In this document: piece after piece, positions 26,900 to 36,221 of the stretch
Layout: every line of letters begins with the position of its first letter
Position numbering within the stretch: the first letter of the stretch is position 1
NCBI RefSeq assembly: GCF_037478305.1
Contig: NZ_JBBGAZ010000002.1
Coordinates: forward strand, 309,940-373,939
Reading direction: 5' to 3'
Length of the DNA: 64,000 nucleotides
DNA from: Cognatishimia coralii
Lineage (GTDB): Bacteria > Pseudomonadota > Alphaproteobacteria > Rhodobacterales > Rhodobacteraceae
The notes under the pieces: model-generated
Told to the model about the DNA's origin: nothing
Seen by the model: the letters and a program-made list of their open reading frames with translations, nothing else
Database searches by the model: none
Program-made: the position numbers and the translations under genes

Positions 26900-28165
26900 A
26901 TGTTCCATAAATCCAAGGCGCTGCTTGCGTCTGTTGTGGCAAGTGTCGCGCTGAGCGGTGCTGCTTTTGCTGGAAGCCACGCAAAACTGTCTGGCGACCT
27001 CGTTATTTTCTCTGACATGTCCAACCCAGCGCCACGCGCGGTTATGGAAGGCATGGTAGAGCGTTTTGGCGCGATGCACCCAGATCTGAACATCGAGCTG
27101 ACCGTCATCGATCGCGAAGCTTACAAAACTCAGATCCGTAACTTCCTGAGCGCGAACCCACCGGATGTGGCGAACTGGTATGCGGCGAACCGTATGAAGC
27201 CATATGTAGACGCGGGCCTGTTTGAAGACATCTCTGACCTCTGGGCAGAAGAAGAGCTGGCGGACCTGGCGTCTACCAAAGGTGCGATGACTCTGGACGG
27301 TAAGCAGTGGGGCGTCCCATATACTTACTACCAGTGGGGTGTTTACTATCGTAAGGACATCTTCGAAGAGCTGGGTCTGGCGGAGCCAGCGACATTCGAC
27401 GAAGAGATCGCCAACTGCCAGAAAATCATCGACTCTGGTCGTAAGTGCTACACCATCGGCACCAAGTTCCTTTGGACCGCAGGTGGCTGGTTTGACTATC
27501 TGAACATGCGCACCAACGGATACGACTATCACGCGGCTCTGACGGCCGGTGAAATCCCTTGGACCGACGCGGGCGTTGCGGAAACCTTCGCAAACTGGCG
27601 CAAGCTGATCGACATGGGTGCGTTCATCGACAACCACACAGCGTATAGCTGGCAGGAAGCGATGCCATTCATGGTCAACGGTGAAGCAACCGCATACCTG
27701 ATGGGTAACTTCGCGGTATCTCCACTGCGTGACGGTGGTCTGGACGACAGCAAGCTGGACTTCTACCAGTTCCCAGCAATCAACGCCTCTGTTGAGCTGG
27801 CTGAAGACGCGCCAACAGATACCTTCCACATCCCATCGGGTGCTCAGAACAAAGAAGCGGCAAAAGCGTTCCTGAAGTTCGTTGTGTCCCCAGAGAACCA
27901 AACTCTGATCAACAATGGCGACAACCTGGGTCAGCTTCCAGTGAACTCTAAGTCCTCTGTGGATGACGACAAGTTCCTGAAAGAAGGCTTTGCGATGCTG
28001 TCCTCCAACAGCCCAGGCGGTGTTGCGCAGTTCTTTGACCGCGACGCACCTGCTGAAATGGCGAAAGTTGCGATGGAAGGCTTCCAGGAGTTCATGGTCA
28101 AGCCAGACAATCTGGACAAGATCATCGCACGTCTGGATCGCGCAGCGCAGCGCATCTATAAATAA
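26900..28165 (+). CDS. Sugar ABC transporter periplasmic binding protein
   Basis: 421 residues with a signal peptide (ASVVASVALSGAAFAGSHA) and the extracellular solute-binding family 1 fold (MalE-like): VIFSDMSNPAPRAVMEGM, FGAMHPDLNIELT and ANWYAANRMK. It captures an oligosaccharide for the permeases downstream. Codon use is striking: about 16 of 19 prolines are CCA, unlike the neighbouring permeases, which suggests very high expression. A GC-rich hairpin with a T-run follows the stop. Galactosides as substrate are inferred from the GH4 and GH42 genes in the operon. Confidence 0.94.
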   Translation: MFHKSKALLASVVASVALSGAAFAGSHAKLSGDLVIFSDMSNPAPRAVMEGMVERFGAMHPDLNIELTVIDREAYKTQIRNFLSANPPDVANWYAANRMKPYVDAGLFEDISDLWAEEELADLASTKGAMTLDGKQWGVPYTYYQWGVYYRKDIFEELGLAEPATFDEEIANCQKIIDSGRKCYTIGTKFLWTAGGWFDYLNMRTNGYDYHAALTAGEIPWTDAGVAETFANWRKLIDMGAFIDNHTAYSWQEAMPFMVNGEATAYLMGNFAVSPLRDGGLDDSKLDFYQFPAINASVELAEDAPTDTFHIPSGAQNKEAAKAFLKFVVSPENQTLINNGDNLGQLPVNSKSSVDDDKFLKEGFAMLSSNSPGGVAQFFDRDAPAEMAKVAMEGFQEFMVKPDNLDKIIARLDRAAQRIYK

Positions 28166-28175
28166 GCTCTAGATT

Positions 28176-28208
28176 GGCGCGGCTGGCCTAAGCTGGCCGC
28201 GCCTTTTC
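28176..28208 (+). terminator. Attenuating hairpin after the sugar-binding-protein gene
   Basis: GGCGCGGC (28176-28183) pairs with GCCGCGCC (28196-28203), with further G-C and G-U pairs inside, and TTTTCTG follows. It sits 10 bases past the stop and 57 before the permease start, where partial termination or 3'-end protection raises binding-protein over permease levels. Confidence 0.75.
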
Positions 28209-28264
28209 TGAACGTTTTCCCGAGTTCCGTCGCGCTTTCTCGCGACACAATCCGGAGATCCCTC

Positions 28265-29179
28265 ATGTCTGCCACTCCCGCGACAGCGCGCCGTTCCTGG
28301 TACAAGCGCAATGAGATCGCCGTCACGCCATGGCTTTTCCTTGCCCCCGGTGTGCTGTTCTTTCTGGTCTATGTGATCTTTCCGATCTTTCAGTCGATCA
28401 ACGTGTCCTTCTACGAATGGGACGGGCTGGGTCAGGCGGAATATGTCGGTGTTCGCAACTATGAGGAACTTTATTGGGACGATGCGTTCTACACGTCCCT
28501 TAGAAACAACCTGATCTGGTTGCTGCTGTATCTCCTGGCGATTCCTGCCGGTTTGATGATCGCGCTTTTCCTGAACCAGACCGTGACGGGCATTCGCCTG
28601 TATAAGTCTCTGTTTTTCTTCCCATTTGTGATTTCACAAGTGGTGGTGGGCCTGGTGTTCACCTGGTTCTATGACCCGACCTTTGGGCTTTTAAATCAAT
28701 TCCTCGGTGTCTTTGGCATCGATCCGATCAACGTGCTGGGCGACGAGCGATATGTGACCTACGGCATCATCGCCGCTGGTATCTGGCCGCAGACTGCCTA
28801 TTGTATGATCCTGTATCTGACCGGCCTGAACGCCGTGGATCCCGAGCAAATCGAAGCCGCGCGTCTGGATGGGGCCAAGGGCTACCGGATGCTTTGGCAT
28901 GTGATCATTCCTCAGCTGCGTCCTGCGACATTCATCGCTTTCGTTGTGACCATCATCGGCGCGCTGCGCTCCTTTGACCTGATCTCGATCATGACCAATG
29001 GAGGGCCCTTCGGGGAAAGCCGAGTGCTGTCGTTCTATATGTTCGAAGTCGCTTTGTCTGAGTATGGTTTCCGCATGGGCTATGGCGCGGCCATCGCCGT
29101 GGTGCTCTTCCTGATTATGCTGTGTTTCATCGCTTACTTCCTGTGGTCCATGTACCAAGACGAAAAGGGAGGCCGTTAA
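28265..29179 (+). CDS. Sugar ABC transporter permease (MalF-like)
   Basis: 304 residues with six membrane helices (e.g. WLFLAPGVLFFLVYVIFPIF). The EAA loop EAARLDGAKGYRMLWHVIIP near 200 contacts the ATPase. It is the first of two permease subunits of the CUT1-type importer. The next permease gene begins one base after its stop, so subunit synthesis is coupled. The ATPase partner is the gene at 24888-25949. Confidence 0.95.
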   Translation: MSATPATARRSWYKRNEIAVTPWLFLAPGVLFFLVYVIFPIFQSINVSFYEWDGLGQAEYVGVRNYEELYWDDAFYTSLRNNLIWLLLYLLAIPAGLMIALFLNQTVTGIRLYKSLFFFPFVISQVVVGLVFTWFYDPTFGLLNQFLGVFGIDPINVLGDERYVTYGIIAAGIWPQTAYCMILYLTGLNAVDPEQIEAARLDGAKGYRMLWHVIIPQLRPATFIAFVVTIIGALRSFDLISIMTNGGPFGESRVLSFYMFEVALSEYGFRMGYGAAIAVVLFLIMLCFIAYFLWSMYQDEKGGR

Positions 29180-29180
29180 G

Positions 29181-30029
29181 ATGTTTCCAACACCTATCGA
29201 AAAAACCTCCCGTACGTGGCAACTGACCTATCAGACGTTGTTGCCAATGAGCCTTGTGCTGTGGCTCTTGCCTTTGGTGGCGGTCGCTGTCTTCTCGATC
29301 AAGCCTGATGCAGATTTTGTGCAGGGCAACTACTGGAGCGTGCCAAGCACGTTCAACGCGGTCGAGAACTACGGTAAGGTCTTCTTTGCCTCGGATATGC
29401 CGCGCTATTTGCTGAACTCTGTGTTCATCACCGTGCCCACAGTGATCGGCTGTGTGATCCTCAGCTCCATGACCGGCTTTGCGCTGGGCGTATATAAGTT
29501 CCGCTCAAACCTCTGGGTGTTCTTTATGTTCGTGGCGGGCAATTTCGTGCCGTTCCAGATCTTAATGGTTCCGGTGCGCGATCTGACCTTGGACATGGGG
29601 CTTTACAACACCAAGACCGGCCTCGTGCTGTTCCACATCGCTTTCCAAACCGGTTTCTGCACGCTCTTTATGCGCAACTTTATCCGTGCGCTGCCCTATG
29701 AGCTGATAGAAGCGGCCCGTGTTGAAGGCGTCGCGGAATGGCGGATCTTTTGGTTCGTTGTGCTGCCGCTGATGAAGCCCGCGATTGCCGCGATGTCGGT
29801 TCTGATCTTTACCTTCATCTGGAACGATTTCTTCTGGGCCGTCGTCCTGACCCAAGGCGCGGAAAGCCAGCCGGTGACCGCAGGGATCACCTCGTTCAAC
29901 GCTCAATACCGCGCCGCCTATCACCTGATGAGCGCTGGTTCCATCGTCGCGGCGTTGCCGCCGGTGGCCATGTTCTTCCTAATGCAGAGGCACTTTATCG
30001 CTGGCCTCACTCTCGGAGCAGTTAAATGA
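29181..30029 (+). CDS. Sugar ABC transporter permease (MalG-like)
   Basis: 282 residues with six membrane helices and the EAA loop EAARVEGVAEWRIFWFVVLP near 190. It pairs with the MalF-like permease to form the channel. Its stop overlaps the start of the GH4 glycosidase gene by four bases (ATGA), tying uptake to intracellular hydrolysis. Confidence 0.95.
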   Translation: MFPTPIEKTSRTWQLTYQTLLPMSLVLWLLPLVAVAVFSIKPDADFVQGNYWSVPSTFNAVENYGKVFFASDMPRYLLNSVFITVPTVIGCVILSSMTGFALGVYKFRSNLWVFFMFVAGNFVPFQILMVPVRDLTLDMGLYNTKTGLVLFHIAFQTGFCTLFMRNFIRALPYELIEAARVEGVAEWRIFWFVVLPLMKPAIAAMSVLIFTFIWNDFFWAVVLTQGAESQPVTAGITSFNAQYRAAYHLMSAGSIVAALPPVAMFFLMQRHFIAGLTLGAVK

Positions 30030-31378
30030 CGAAAATCACCTTTATTGGAGCAGGTTCCACGATTTTCATGCAGAATATCGTGGGCGACGCTCTCTTGACG
30101 CCTGCTTTGGCGGATAGCCACTTTGCGCTGATGGACATTGATCCCGTGCGCCTTGCGGAAAGCGAGATGGTGGTGCGCAAGATGATTGAGTCGACCGGTG
30201 CCGGGGCGACTGTGTCGTCTCATTCCGATCGCCGTGCGGCGATGGATGGTGCGGATTTTGTCATCACCGCGTTTCAGATCGGGGGCTACAAGCCCTGCAC
30301 CGTGACGGATTTCGAGATTCCAAAGCAATACGGCCTGCGTCAGACCATTGCCGACACGCTTGGGATAGGCGGCATCATGCGCGGGCTGCGAACTGTGCCT
30401 GTACTGTGGGACGTGGCCGCCGATATGCGCGCCTGCTGCCCGAACGCGACGCTGTTGCAGTACGTCAACCCGATGGCGATCAACACTTGGGGTCTGGCCG
30501 AGCGTTTCCCTGATATCAAACAGGTCGGTCTGTGCCATTCGGTGCAAAACACAGTCGAAGAGCTGGCGCATGACCTGGATATCCCGAAAGGCGACATCCG
30601 CTACAAAGTGGCGGGCGTCAATCACGTGGCATTTTTCCTGCGCCTGGAGCAGGTAGAGGGCGAAGGGATGCGGGACCTCTACCCAGCACTCCGCGCAGGG
30701 TATCGCAGTGGGTCCCTTCCAAAGGGACCCCTGCTGATGCCGCGCTGTCCGAACAAGGTGCGCTATGAGGTGATGGATCATCTGGGCTACTTCTGCACCG
30801 AAAGCTCGGAACATCTGGCGGAATATGTGCCGTGGTTCATCAAAGAAGGCCGCGAGGATCTGATTTCCCAGTTTGGCATCCCGCTGGACGAATACCCACA
30901 GCGTTGCGAAGAGCAGATCGCGGATTGGAAACAACAGGCCGAGGCTCTGAAAGCCGCTGGCACGATTGAAGTCAAACGCAGCCACGAATTCGCGGCGGAC
31001 CTGATGAACGCGATTGTCACGGACACGCCCTATGTGGCCTATGGCAACCTGCCCAACACGGGTCAGATCCCGCAGTTGCCGATGGGTGCTGCCGTGGAAA
31101 CGCCCTGTCTGGTGGACAGCAACGGCGTGCAGCCAAGTGTCGTAACGGATATCCCGCCGCAGCTGGTTGCCCTGATGCGCACGCAGATCAATGTGCAGGA
31201 GCTGACGGTCAAAGCGCTCGTTGAAGAAAACCCGGAACATATCTATCACGCTGCCATGATGGATCCGCACACCGCTGCCGAACTGGACCTGCGCCAGATC
31301 CGCTCGATGGTGGATGATCTTTTGGCAGCCCATGGAGATTGGCTGCCAGCATGGTGCCGCCCGGCCAAAGCCGCATAG
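30026..31378 (+). CDS. Glycoside hydrolase family 4 alpha-galactosidase/alpha-glucosidase
   Basis: 450 residues. A Rossmann NAD site (KITFIGAGSTIF) opens the protein. The Mn-binding Cys and His are in GLCHSVQ (C170) and GVNHVAFF (H200). GH4 enzymes cleave by an NAD-dependent oxidation-elimination path and need a divalent metal and reducing conditions. By context alpha-galactosidase (MelA-like) is more likely than alpha-glucosidase, but the family covers both. It overlaps the permease stop, so it acts in the cytoplasm on imported sugar. Confidence 0.92.
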   Translation: MTKITFIGAGSTIFMQNIVGDALLTPALADSHFALMDIDPVRLAESEMVVRKMIESTGAGATVSSHSDRRAAMDGADFVITAFQIGGYKPCTVTDFEIPKQYGLRQTIADTLGIGGIMRGLRTVPVLWDVAADMRACCPNATLLQYVNPMAINTWGLAERFPDIKQVGLCHSVQNTVEELAHDLDIPKGDIRYKVAGVNHVAFFLRLEQVEGEGMRDLYPALRAGYRSGSLPKGPLLMPRCPNKVRYEVMDHLGYFCTESSEHLAEYVPWFIKEGREDLISQFGIPLDEYPQRCEEQIADWKQQAEALKAAGTIEVKRSHEFAADLMNAIVTDTPYVAYGNLPNTGQIPQLPMGAAVETPCLVDSNGVQPSVVTDIPPQLVALMRTQINVQELTVKALVEENPEHIYHAAMMDPHTAAELDLRQIRSMVDDLLAAHGDWLPAWCRPAKAA

Positions 31379-31388
31379 AAAGACAAAA

Positions 31389-33098
31389 ATGACAAACGAA
31401 AAACGCAATCGCGGTTGGTACGGTAAGCTCGACAAGGACGGGTTCATTCACCGGTCCTGGATGAAAAATCAGGGCTTCCCGGATCATGTCTTTGACGGAC
31501 GCCCTGTGATTGGGATCTGTAACACGTGGTCTGAACTGACGCCCTGTAACTCGGGCCTGCGCGATCTGGCCGAAGGCGTGAAACGCGGCGTTTGGGAAGC
31601 TGGCGGCTTTCCGGTCGAGTTCCCGGTGATGTCTCTGGGTGAGACCCAGATGAAGCCCACCGCGATGCTGTTCCGCAACCTTCTGGCGATGGACGTCGAG
31701 GAATCGATCCGTGCCTATGGCATGGATGGCGTCGTCTTGCTGGGCGGCTGTGACAAGACCACTCCGGGTCAGCTGATGGGCGCGGCCTCTGTGGATCTGC
31801 CGTCGATTGTTGTGTCCTCAGGTCCCATGCTGAACGGCAAGTGGAAGGGGCAGGATATCGGCTCTGGCACAGACGTTTGGAAGTTCTCGGAGCAGGTGCG
31901 TGCAGGCGAGATGACCCTGCAGGATTTCATGAACGCCGAGTCGGGCATGAGCCGCTCCAAAGGTGTCTGCATGACCATGGGCACCGCCTCGACCATGGCG
32001 TCTTTGGTCGAAGCGATGGGGATGTCCCTGCCGACCAATGCGGCTCTGCCCGCCGTTGATGCCCGCCGCATGGCGCTGGCGCATATGACAGGCAAACGGA
32101 TCGTTGAGATGGTCGAAGAGGATCTGAAACCCTCGGACATCCTCACCAAAGAGGCCTTTGAGAACGCGATCATGACCAATGCGGCCGTGGGCGGCTCTAC
32201 CAATGCTGTGGTGCATTTGCTGGCTCTGGCGGGTCGCGTCGGCGTGGACCTCAGCCTCAAAGATTTCGAGCTGGGTGGAGAGATCCCATTGCTCGTGAAC
32301 TGCATGCCCTCGGGCAAATACCTGATGGAAGATTTCTGCTATGCGGGTGGGGTTCCTGTGGTTCTGAAGGAACTCGGGGATCGTCTGCGGTCGGCGACGA
32401 CCTGTCTGGGCGGCGATATCTCGGTCTATGCGGATGGGGCGGAGTGCTACAACGACGACGTGATCCGCTCGATGGAGAACCCGTTGAAACCAGCAGCAGG
32501 TCTGCGCGTCTTGCGCGGCAACCTCGCGCCGAACGGGGCGATCGTGAAACCTTCGGCGGCCACCGATGCGCTCTTGGAACATGAGGCCGAAGCCTTTGTG
32601 TTTGAAAGCATCGAAGACCTGAAGGCCAATATCGACAACGAAGATCTGCCCGTGACGCCCGACACCATTCTGGTGCTGAAAGGCTGTGGCCCCAAGGGCT
32701 ATCCGGGCATGCCAGAGGTGGGCAATATGCCGATCCCGGGCAAGCTGGTGAAGCAAGGTGTGCGCGATATGATCCGCGTCAGCGATGCGCGCATGTCAGG
32801 CACGGCTTACGGCACGGTGATCCTGCACGTCAGCCCTGAGGCGAATGCAGGCGGCACGCTGGCTTTGGTGAAAACCGGCGACCGCATTCGGGTATCTGCC
32901 TCCAAGGGAGAGCTTGAATTGTTGGTCGATGAGGCTGAACTTGAGGCCCGCCGCGCTGCGTGGGAGCCTGAGCCTCCGCATTACACCCGCGGCTATGCCA
33001 AGATGTATATCGACCACGTGCTGCAGGCCGACAAAGGTGCAGACCTAGATTTCCTCGTGGGCAAAGATACCCGCCCCGTCACACGCGAGAGCCACTAA
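31389..33098 (+). CDS. IlvD/Edd family sugar-acid dehydratase (candidate galactonate dehydratase)
   Basis: 569 residues from the ATG at 31389; a longer frame starts inside the previous gene and is rejected. It has Fe-S dehydratase signatures GGCDKTTPGQLMGA near 120 and CMTMGTASTMASL near 190. The group covers dihydroxyacid, phosphogluconate, arabonate, xylonate and galactonate dehydratases. Next to dgoK and dgoA it most likely converts D-galactonate to 2-keto-3-deoxygalactonate, in place of the enolase-type DgoD. Its stop overlaps the SDR start by one base. Confidence 0.85.
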   Translation: MTNEKRNRGWYGKLDKDGFIHRSWMKNQGFPDHVFDGRPVIGICNTWSELTPCNSGLRDLAEGVKRGVWEAGGFPVEFPVMSLGETQMKPTAMLFRNLLAMDVEESIRAYGMDGVVLLGGCDKTTPGQLMGAASVDLPSIVVSSGPMLNGKWKGQDIGSGTDVWKFSEQVRAGEMTLQDFMNAESGMSRSKGVCMTMGTASTMASLVEAMGMSLPTNAALPAVDARRMALAHMTGKRIVEMVEEDLKPSDILTKEAFENAIMTNAAVGGSTNAVVHLLALAGRVGVDLSLKDFELGGEIPLLVNCMPSGKYLMEDFCYAGGVPVVLKELGDRLRSATTCLGGDISVYADGAECYNDDVIRSMENPLKPAAGLRVLRGNLAPNGAIVKPSAATDALLEHEAEAFVFESIEDLKANIDNEDLPVTPDTILVLKGCGPKGYPGMPEVGNMPIPGKLVKQGVRDMIRVSDARMSGTAYGTVILHVSPEANAGGTLALVKTGDRIRVSASKGELELLVDEAELEARRAAWEPEPPHYTRGYAKMYIDHVLQADKGADLDFLVGKDTRPVTRESH

Positions 33099-33862
33099 TG
33101 ACAGCCACATATCAAGACCTTAGGGGCAAGTCGGTGTTCATCACCGGCGGAGGCTCTGGCATCGGGGCGTTCCTGACCGAAGGCTTTCTGGCGCAAGGGG
33201 CGCAGGTTGCCTTTGTGCAGCGGTCGGACTCGTCTGCATTCTGCGATGAGATGGAGGCCAAACACGGCAATCGCCCGTTGTTTATCCAATGCGACATCAC
33301 CGACATCGCGGCGCTTAAGGCAGCCATTGCGCAATCGGCTGAGGCCCATGGCGATATCGACGTCTTGGTCAACAACGCAGCCAATGACAAACGGCATGAG
33401 GCTGGCGAGGTCGACGAGGAATTCTACGACTGGATGATGGCGATCAATCTCAAAGCCTATTTCTTTGCATGCCAAGCGGTGGCCGAGGGGATGAAAGCCA
33501 AAGGCGGCGGCTCGATCATCAATTTCAGCTCGATTTCCTATATGATGGGGAACGCGGGCTACCCGCTCTATACGACCGCCAATTCCGGCATCAACGGCAT
33601 GACCCGCAGCCTTGCGCGCGAGTTCGGACCCGACAAGATCCGCGTCAACGCGATTGCTCCGGGTTGGGTGCTGACGGACAAGCAAAAAGAGATGTGGGTC
33701 ACGCCCGAAGCCCTTGAGGCGCATCTGGCGCGGCAATGTCTGAAAGACACGCTCGCGCCCGAAGATATCGTCGGAGCGACCTTGTTCCTTGCCAGCGAAA
33801 GCAGCAAAATGATGACCGGACAAGCGATGGTCGTCGATGGCGGAGTGGTGGTGACAGGATGA
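33098..33862 (+). CDS. SDR family oxidoreductase (candidate galactose 1-dehydrogenase)
   Basis: 254 residues, classical SDR length. NAD(P) loop TGGGSGIGAF (17-26), VNNAAND (91-97) and the active-site Ser in NFSSIS (~145) are present. The catalytic Tyr is Y158 in YPLYTTANSG, but the usual Lys four residues on is Asn162, a deviation worth testing. In this operon the likely reaction is oxidation of galactose to galactonolactone. It starts on the last base of the dehydratase stop, and its own stop overlaps dgoK as ATGA. Confidence 0.8.
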   Translation: MTATYQDLRGKSVFITGGGSGIGAFLTEGFLAQGAQVAFVQRSDSSAFCDEMEAKHGNRPLFIQCDITDIAALKAAIAQSAEAHGDIDVLVNNAANDKRHEAGEVDEEFYDWMMAINLKAYFFACQAVAEGMKAKGGGSIINFSSISYMMGNAGYPLYTTANSGINGMTRSLAREFGPDKIRVNAIAPGWVLTDKQKEMWVTPEALEAHLARQCLKDTLAPEDIVGATLFLASESSKMMTGQAMVVDGGVVVTG

Positions 33863-34773
33863 CATTTCAAAATGCTGCTTTGGTGGCGGTGGATTGGGGC
33901 ACAACCAATCTGCGCGCTGCGGTATTGGACGAGGCGGGCTCTGTTCTGGATAAGCGCGCGTCCGACAAAGGCATGGGGCAGCTCGTGCCGGATGAATTTG
34001 AACCGGTATTGGTCGATCTGATCTGGGACCTTTTGTCCGATGGTGCCGTGTTGCCCGTCATTTGCAGCGGCATGGTCGGTGCGCGGCAGGGGTGGCAAGA
34101 GGCGCCCTATGTCTCTGCGCCCTGCAAGGCCGCGGGCATGGAACAGGCAATGCAAGTGGCGACCTCAGACCCGCGGCTGTCGGTCTGGATTTTGCCCGGA
34201 GTGAGTCAGGCCAAACCTGCCGATGTGATGCGTGGCGAGGAAACCCAGATCGCTGGTTTCCTGTCCAAGTTTCCGAAATTCGACGGCGTCCTTTGCCTAC
34301 CCGGAACCCACACCAAATGGGTGCGGATCAGCGCCGAAGAAATCGTCAGCTTTCAAACCTTCATGACCGGAGAGATGTTCTCGCTGCTCTCGACCCAATC
34401 GGTGCTGCGCCACTCTGTTGGGGCCGATGCCATGGACATCGCGACGTTCAACGAAGCAGTCAGCGACGCGATGAGCCGCCCTCAGGCGGTCGCAAGCAAA
34501 CTCTTTTCGATCCGTGCCGAAACGCTGCTGGCGGATATACCCGAAGAGGTCGCCCGTGGGCGTTTGTCGGGATATCTGCTTGGTCTCGAACTCTCTGCAT
34601 CCCGTCCCTATTGGCTAGGCATGGATGTGGCTCTGATCGGAGATCCCGCGCTCTGCGGGCTTTATAAAGACGCGCTTGAGGCGCAAGGTTGCCCGTCGCG
34701 GGTTCATGATGCCTCTGATCTGACCGTTGCAGGCCAATGGGCCGCTTACCAATCGATAAAGGACACGCCATGA
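33859..34773 (+). CDS. dgoK: 2-dehydro-3-deoxygalactonokinase
   Basis: 304 residues from the ATG at 33859, which overlaps the SDR stop by four bases; an upstream extension of the frame lies in the SDR gene. The nucleotide loop VAVDWGTTNLRAAVLDEAG opens the protein; the DgoK-family motif PGTHTKWV is near 150 and MTGEMFSLLS near 170. It phosphorylates 2-keto-3-deoxygalactonate to KDPGal. It overlaps dgoA by four bases in the standard dgoK-dgoA order. Confidence 0.95.
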   Translation: MTFQNAALVAVDWGTTNLRAAVLDEAGSVLDKRASDKGMGQLVPDEFEPVLVDLIWDLLSDGAVLPVICSGMVGARQGWQEAPYVSAPCKAAGMEQAMQVATSDPRLSVWILPGVSQAKPADVMRGEETQIAGFLSKFPKFDGVLCLPGTHTKWVRISAEEIVSFQTFMTGEMFSLLSTQSVLRHSVGADAMDIATFNEAVSDAMSRPQAVASKLFSIRAETLLADIPEEVARGRLSGYLLGLELSASRPYWLGMDVALIGDPALCGLYKDALEAQGCPSRVHDASDLTVAGQWAAYQSIKDTP

Positions 34774-35375
34774 GCCGCAATATCATCGCCATTTTGCGTG
34801 GGGTTTTGCCACAGGACGCGGTCGCGATCTGCGAGGAAATTCTCGCGGCGGGTATAGACCGGATCGAGGTTCCACTGAACTCGCCAGAGCCTTTTGACAG
34901 TATTGCGCGGATTGTGGATGCCATGGGGGATCGTGCGTTGATCGGGGCTGGGACGGTGTTGTCGGTCGCAGATGTCGACAAGGTCAATGCGGCTGGCGGG
35001 CGTCTGATCGTCTCACCTGACTGCAATCCCGAGGTCATTGCCCATACCAAAGCGCTTGGCTTGCAAAGCTATCCCGGTGTGATGACACCCACCGAGTGTT
35101 TCGCCGCTTTGCGTGCAGGTGCGGATGGTTTGAAGTTTTTCCCCGGCGATATGATCGGCCCAGTGGGACTCAAGGCAGTGCGTGCCGTCCTGCCAAAAGG
35201 CACCGAAGCCTATGCTGTCGGGGGTGCGAACCCAAGCAACTTCAAAGAATGGGTTGCAGCGGGGGCGACGGGTTTCGGCATCGGTTCTGCGATTTTCAAA
35301 CCGGGGGACACGCCTGCCGAGGTGCGCGCAAAAGCAGACGCCATTGTCACCGCCTATGATGAGGCTTTGGCATGA
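34770..35375 (+). CDS. dgoA: 2-dehydro-3-deoxy-6-phosphogalactonate aldolase
   Basis: 201 residues from ATG 34770 (ATGA overlap with dgoK). A KDPG-aldolase TIM barrel is visible: IAILRGVLPQDAV, the general-base Glu in IEVPLNSPEP, IGAGTVLSV, and the Schiff-base Lys in GADGLKFFPGD. It splits KDPGal into pyruvate and glyceraldehyde-3-phosphate, the last step of the pathway. Its stop overlaps the SMP-30 start. Confidence 0.95.
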   Translation: MSRNIIAILRGVLPQDAVAICEEILAAGIDRIEVPLNSPEPFDSIARIVDAMGDRALIGAGTVLSVADVDKVNAAGGRLIVSPDCNPEVIAHTKALGLQSYPGVMTPTECFAALRAGADGLKFFPGDMIGPVGLKAVRAVLPKGTEAYAVGGANPSNFKEWVAAGATGFGIGSAIFKPGDTPAEVRAKADAIVTAYDEALA

Positions 35376-36214
35376 CGACCGTCTATGATCGTCGGGCTTG
35401 CAAGCTAGGCGAGGGACCTTTGTGGCACCCGGAACGGCAGCAGCTTTTTTGGTTCGACATTCTGGGCCGCAAGCTGATGAGCCGTTCCGGTGGCAAACCG
35501 CTGGAATGGCAGTTTGACGAATATGTGTCGGCGGCGGGCTGGGTGGATCAGGATACACTTCTGATGGCGTCCGAGAGCGGTCTTTATCGGTTTGATATTG
35601 CGACAGGCGCGCGCGAGTTGGTTGCGGCGCTTGAGGCTGACAATCCGGTGACCCGCTCTAATGACGGACGTGCGGACCCGCAGGGGGGCTTCTGGATCGG
35701 CACCATGGGGATCAATCTGGAACCGGGCGCTGGGGCGATCTATCGCTATTATCGCGGCGAGTTGCGCAAGCTGTATGGCGACATCTCGATCAGCAACGCG
35801 ATCTGTTTCGCGCCATCAGGTGACATCGCCTATTTCTGCGATACGCCGACCCGTCAGATCATGGCGCAAAAGCTCGATGCCGACGGTTGGCCCGTTGGGC
35901 AACCTAAAGTTTTCGTGGACCTCAATGAGGCCGACGTGAACCCAGACGGCGCGGTCGTGGACGAGGGCGGCAACCTCTGGAACGCGCAATGGGGGGCGAA
36001 CCGTGTGGCCTGCTATGGCACGGACGGAACGCTCAAACAGACCGTCAGTTTCGCTGCCGAACAGATCAGTTGCCCAGCATTTGGCGGCGCAGATCTGAAA
36101 ACGCTCTTTGCCACCTCGGCTGCCGACGGGCTTGACGGAGAGACCGAAGGGCGCACCTACTCATACACATTCACCGATGTCTCGGGCCAAGCCGAGCATC
36201 GGGTCATTTTGTGA
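35372..36214 (+). CDS. SMP-30/gluconolactonase/LRE family lactonase (candidate galactonolactonase)
   Basis: 280 residues forming a six-bladed propeller: the metal-ligand Glu in KLGEGPLWHPERQ (~12), RSNDGRADPQGGFWIGTM near 100, and NPDGAVVDEGGNLWNAQWG near 190 (metal-binding Asp). It would hydrolyse the galactonolactone produced by the SDR to galactonate. ATGA overlap with dgoA supports co-translation. Rival substrates in the family include glucono- and arabinolactone. Confidence 0.9.
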   Translation: MTTVYDRRACKLGEGPLWHPERQQLFWFDILGRKLMSRSGGKPLEWQFDEYVSAAGWVDQDTLLMASESGLYRFDIATGARELVAALEADNPVTRSNDGRADPQGGFWIGTMGINLEPGAGAIYRYYRGELRKLYGDISISNAICFAPSGDIAYFCDTPTRQIMAQKLDADGWPVGQPKVFVDLNEADVNPDGAVVDEGGNLWNAQWGANRVACYGTDGTLKQTVSFAAEQISCPAFGGADLKTLFATSAADGLDGETEGRTYSYTFTDVSGQAEHRVIL

Positions 36215-36221
36215 GCACCAC

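Noticed and set aside
26870..27901. 343-residue open frame antisense to the sugar-binding protein
   Set aside because: Trp- and Cys-rich composition and overlap with a certain gene; shadow frame.
29921..31447. 508-residue open frame antisense to the GH4 glycosidase
   Set aside because: It overlaps two well-supported genes completely and has an atypical His/Arg-rich composition.
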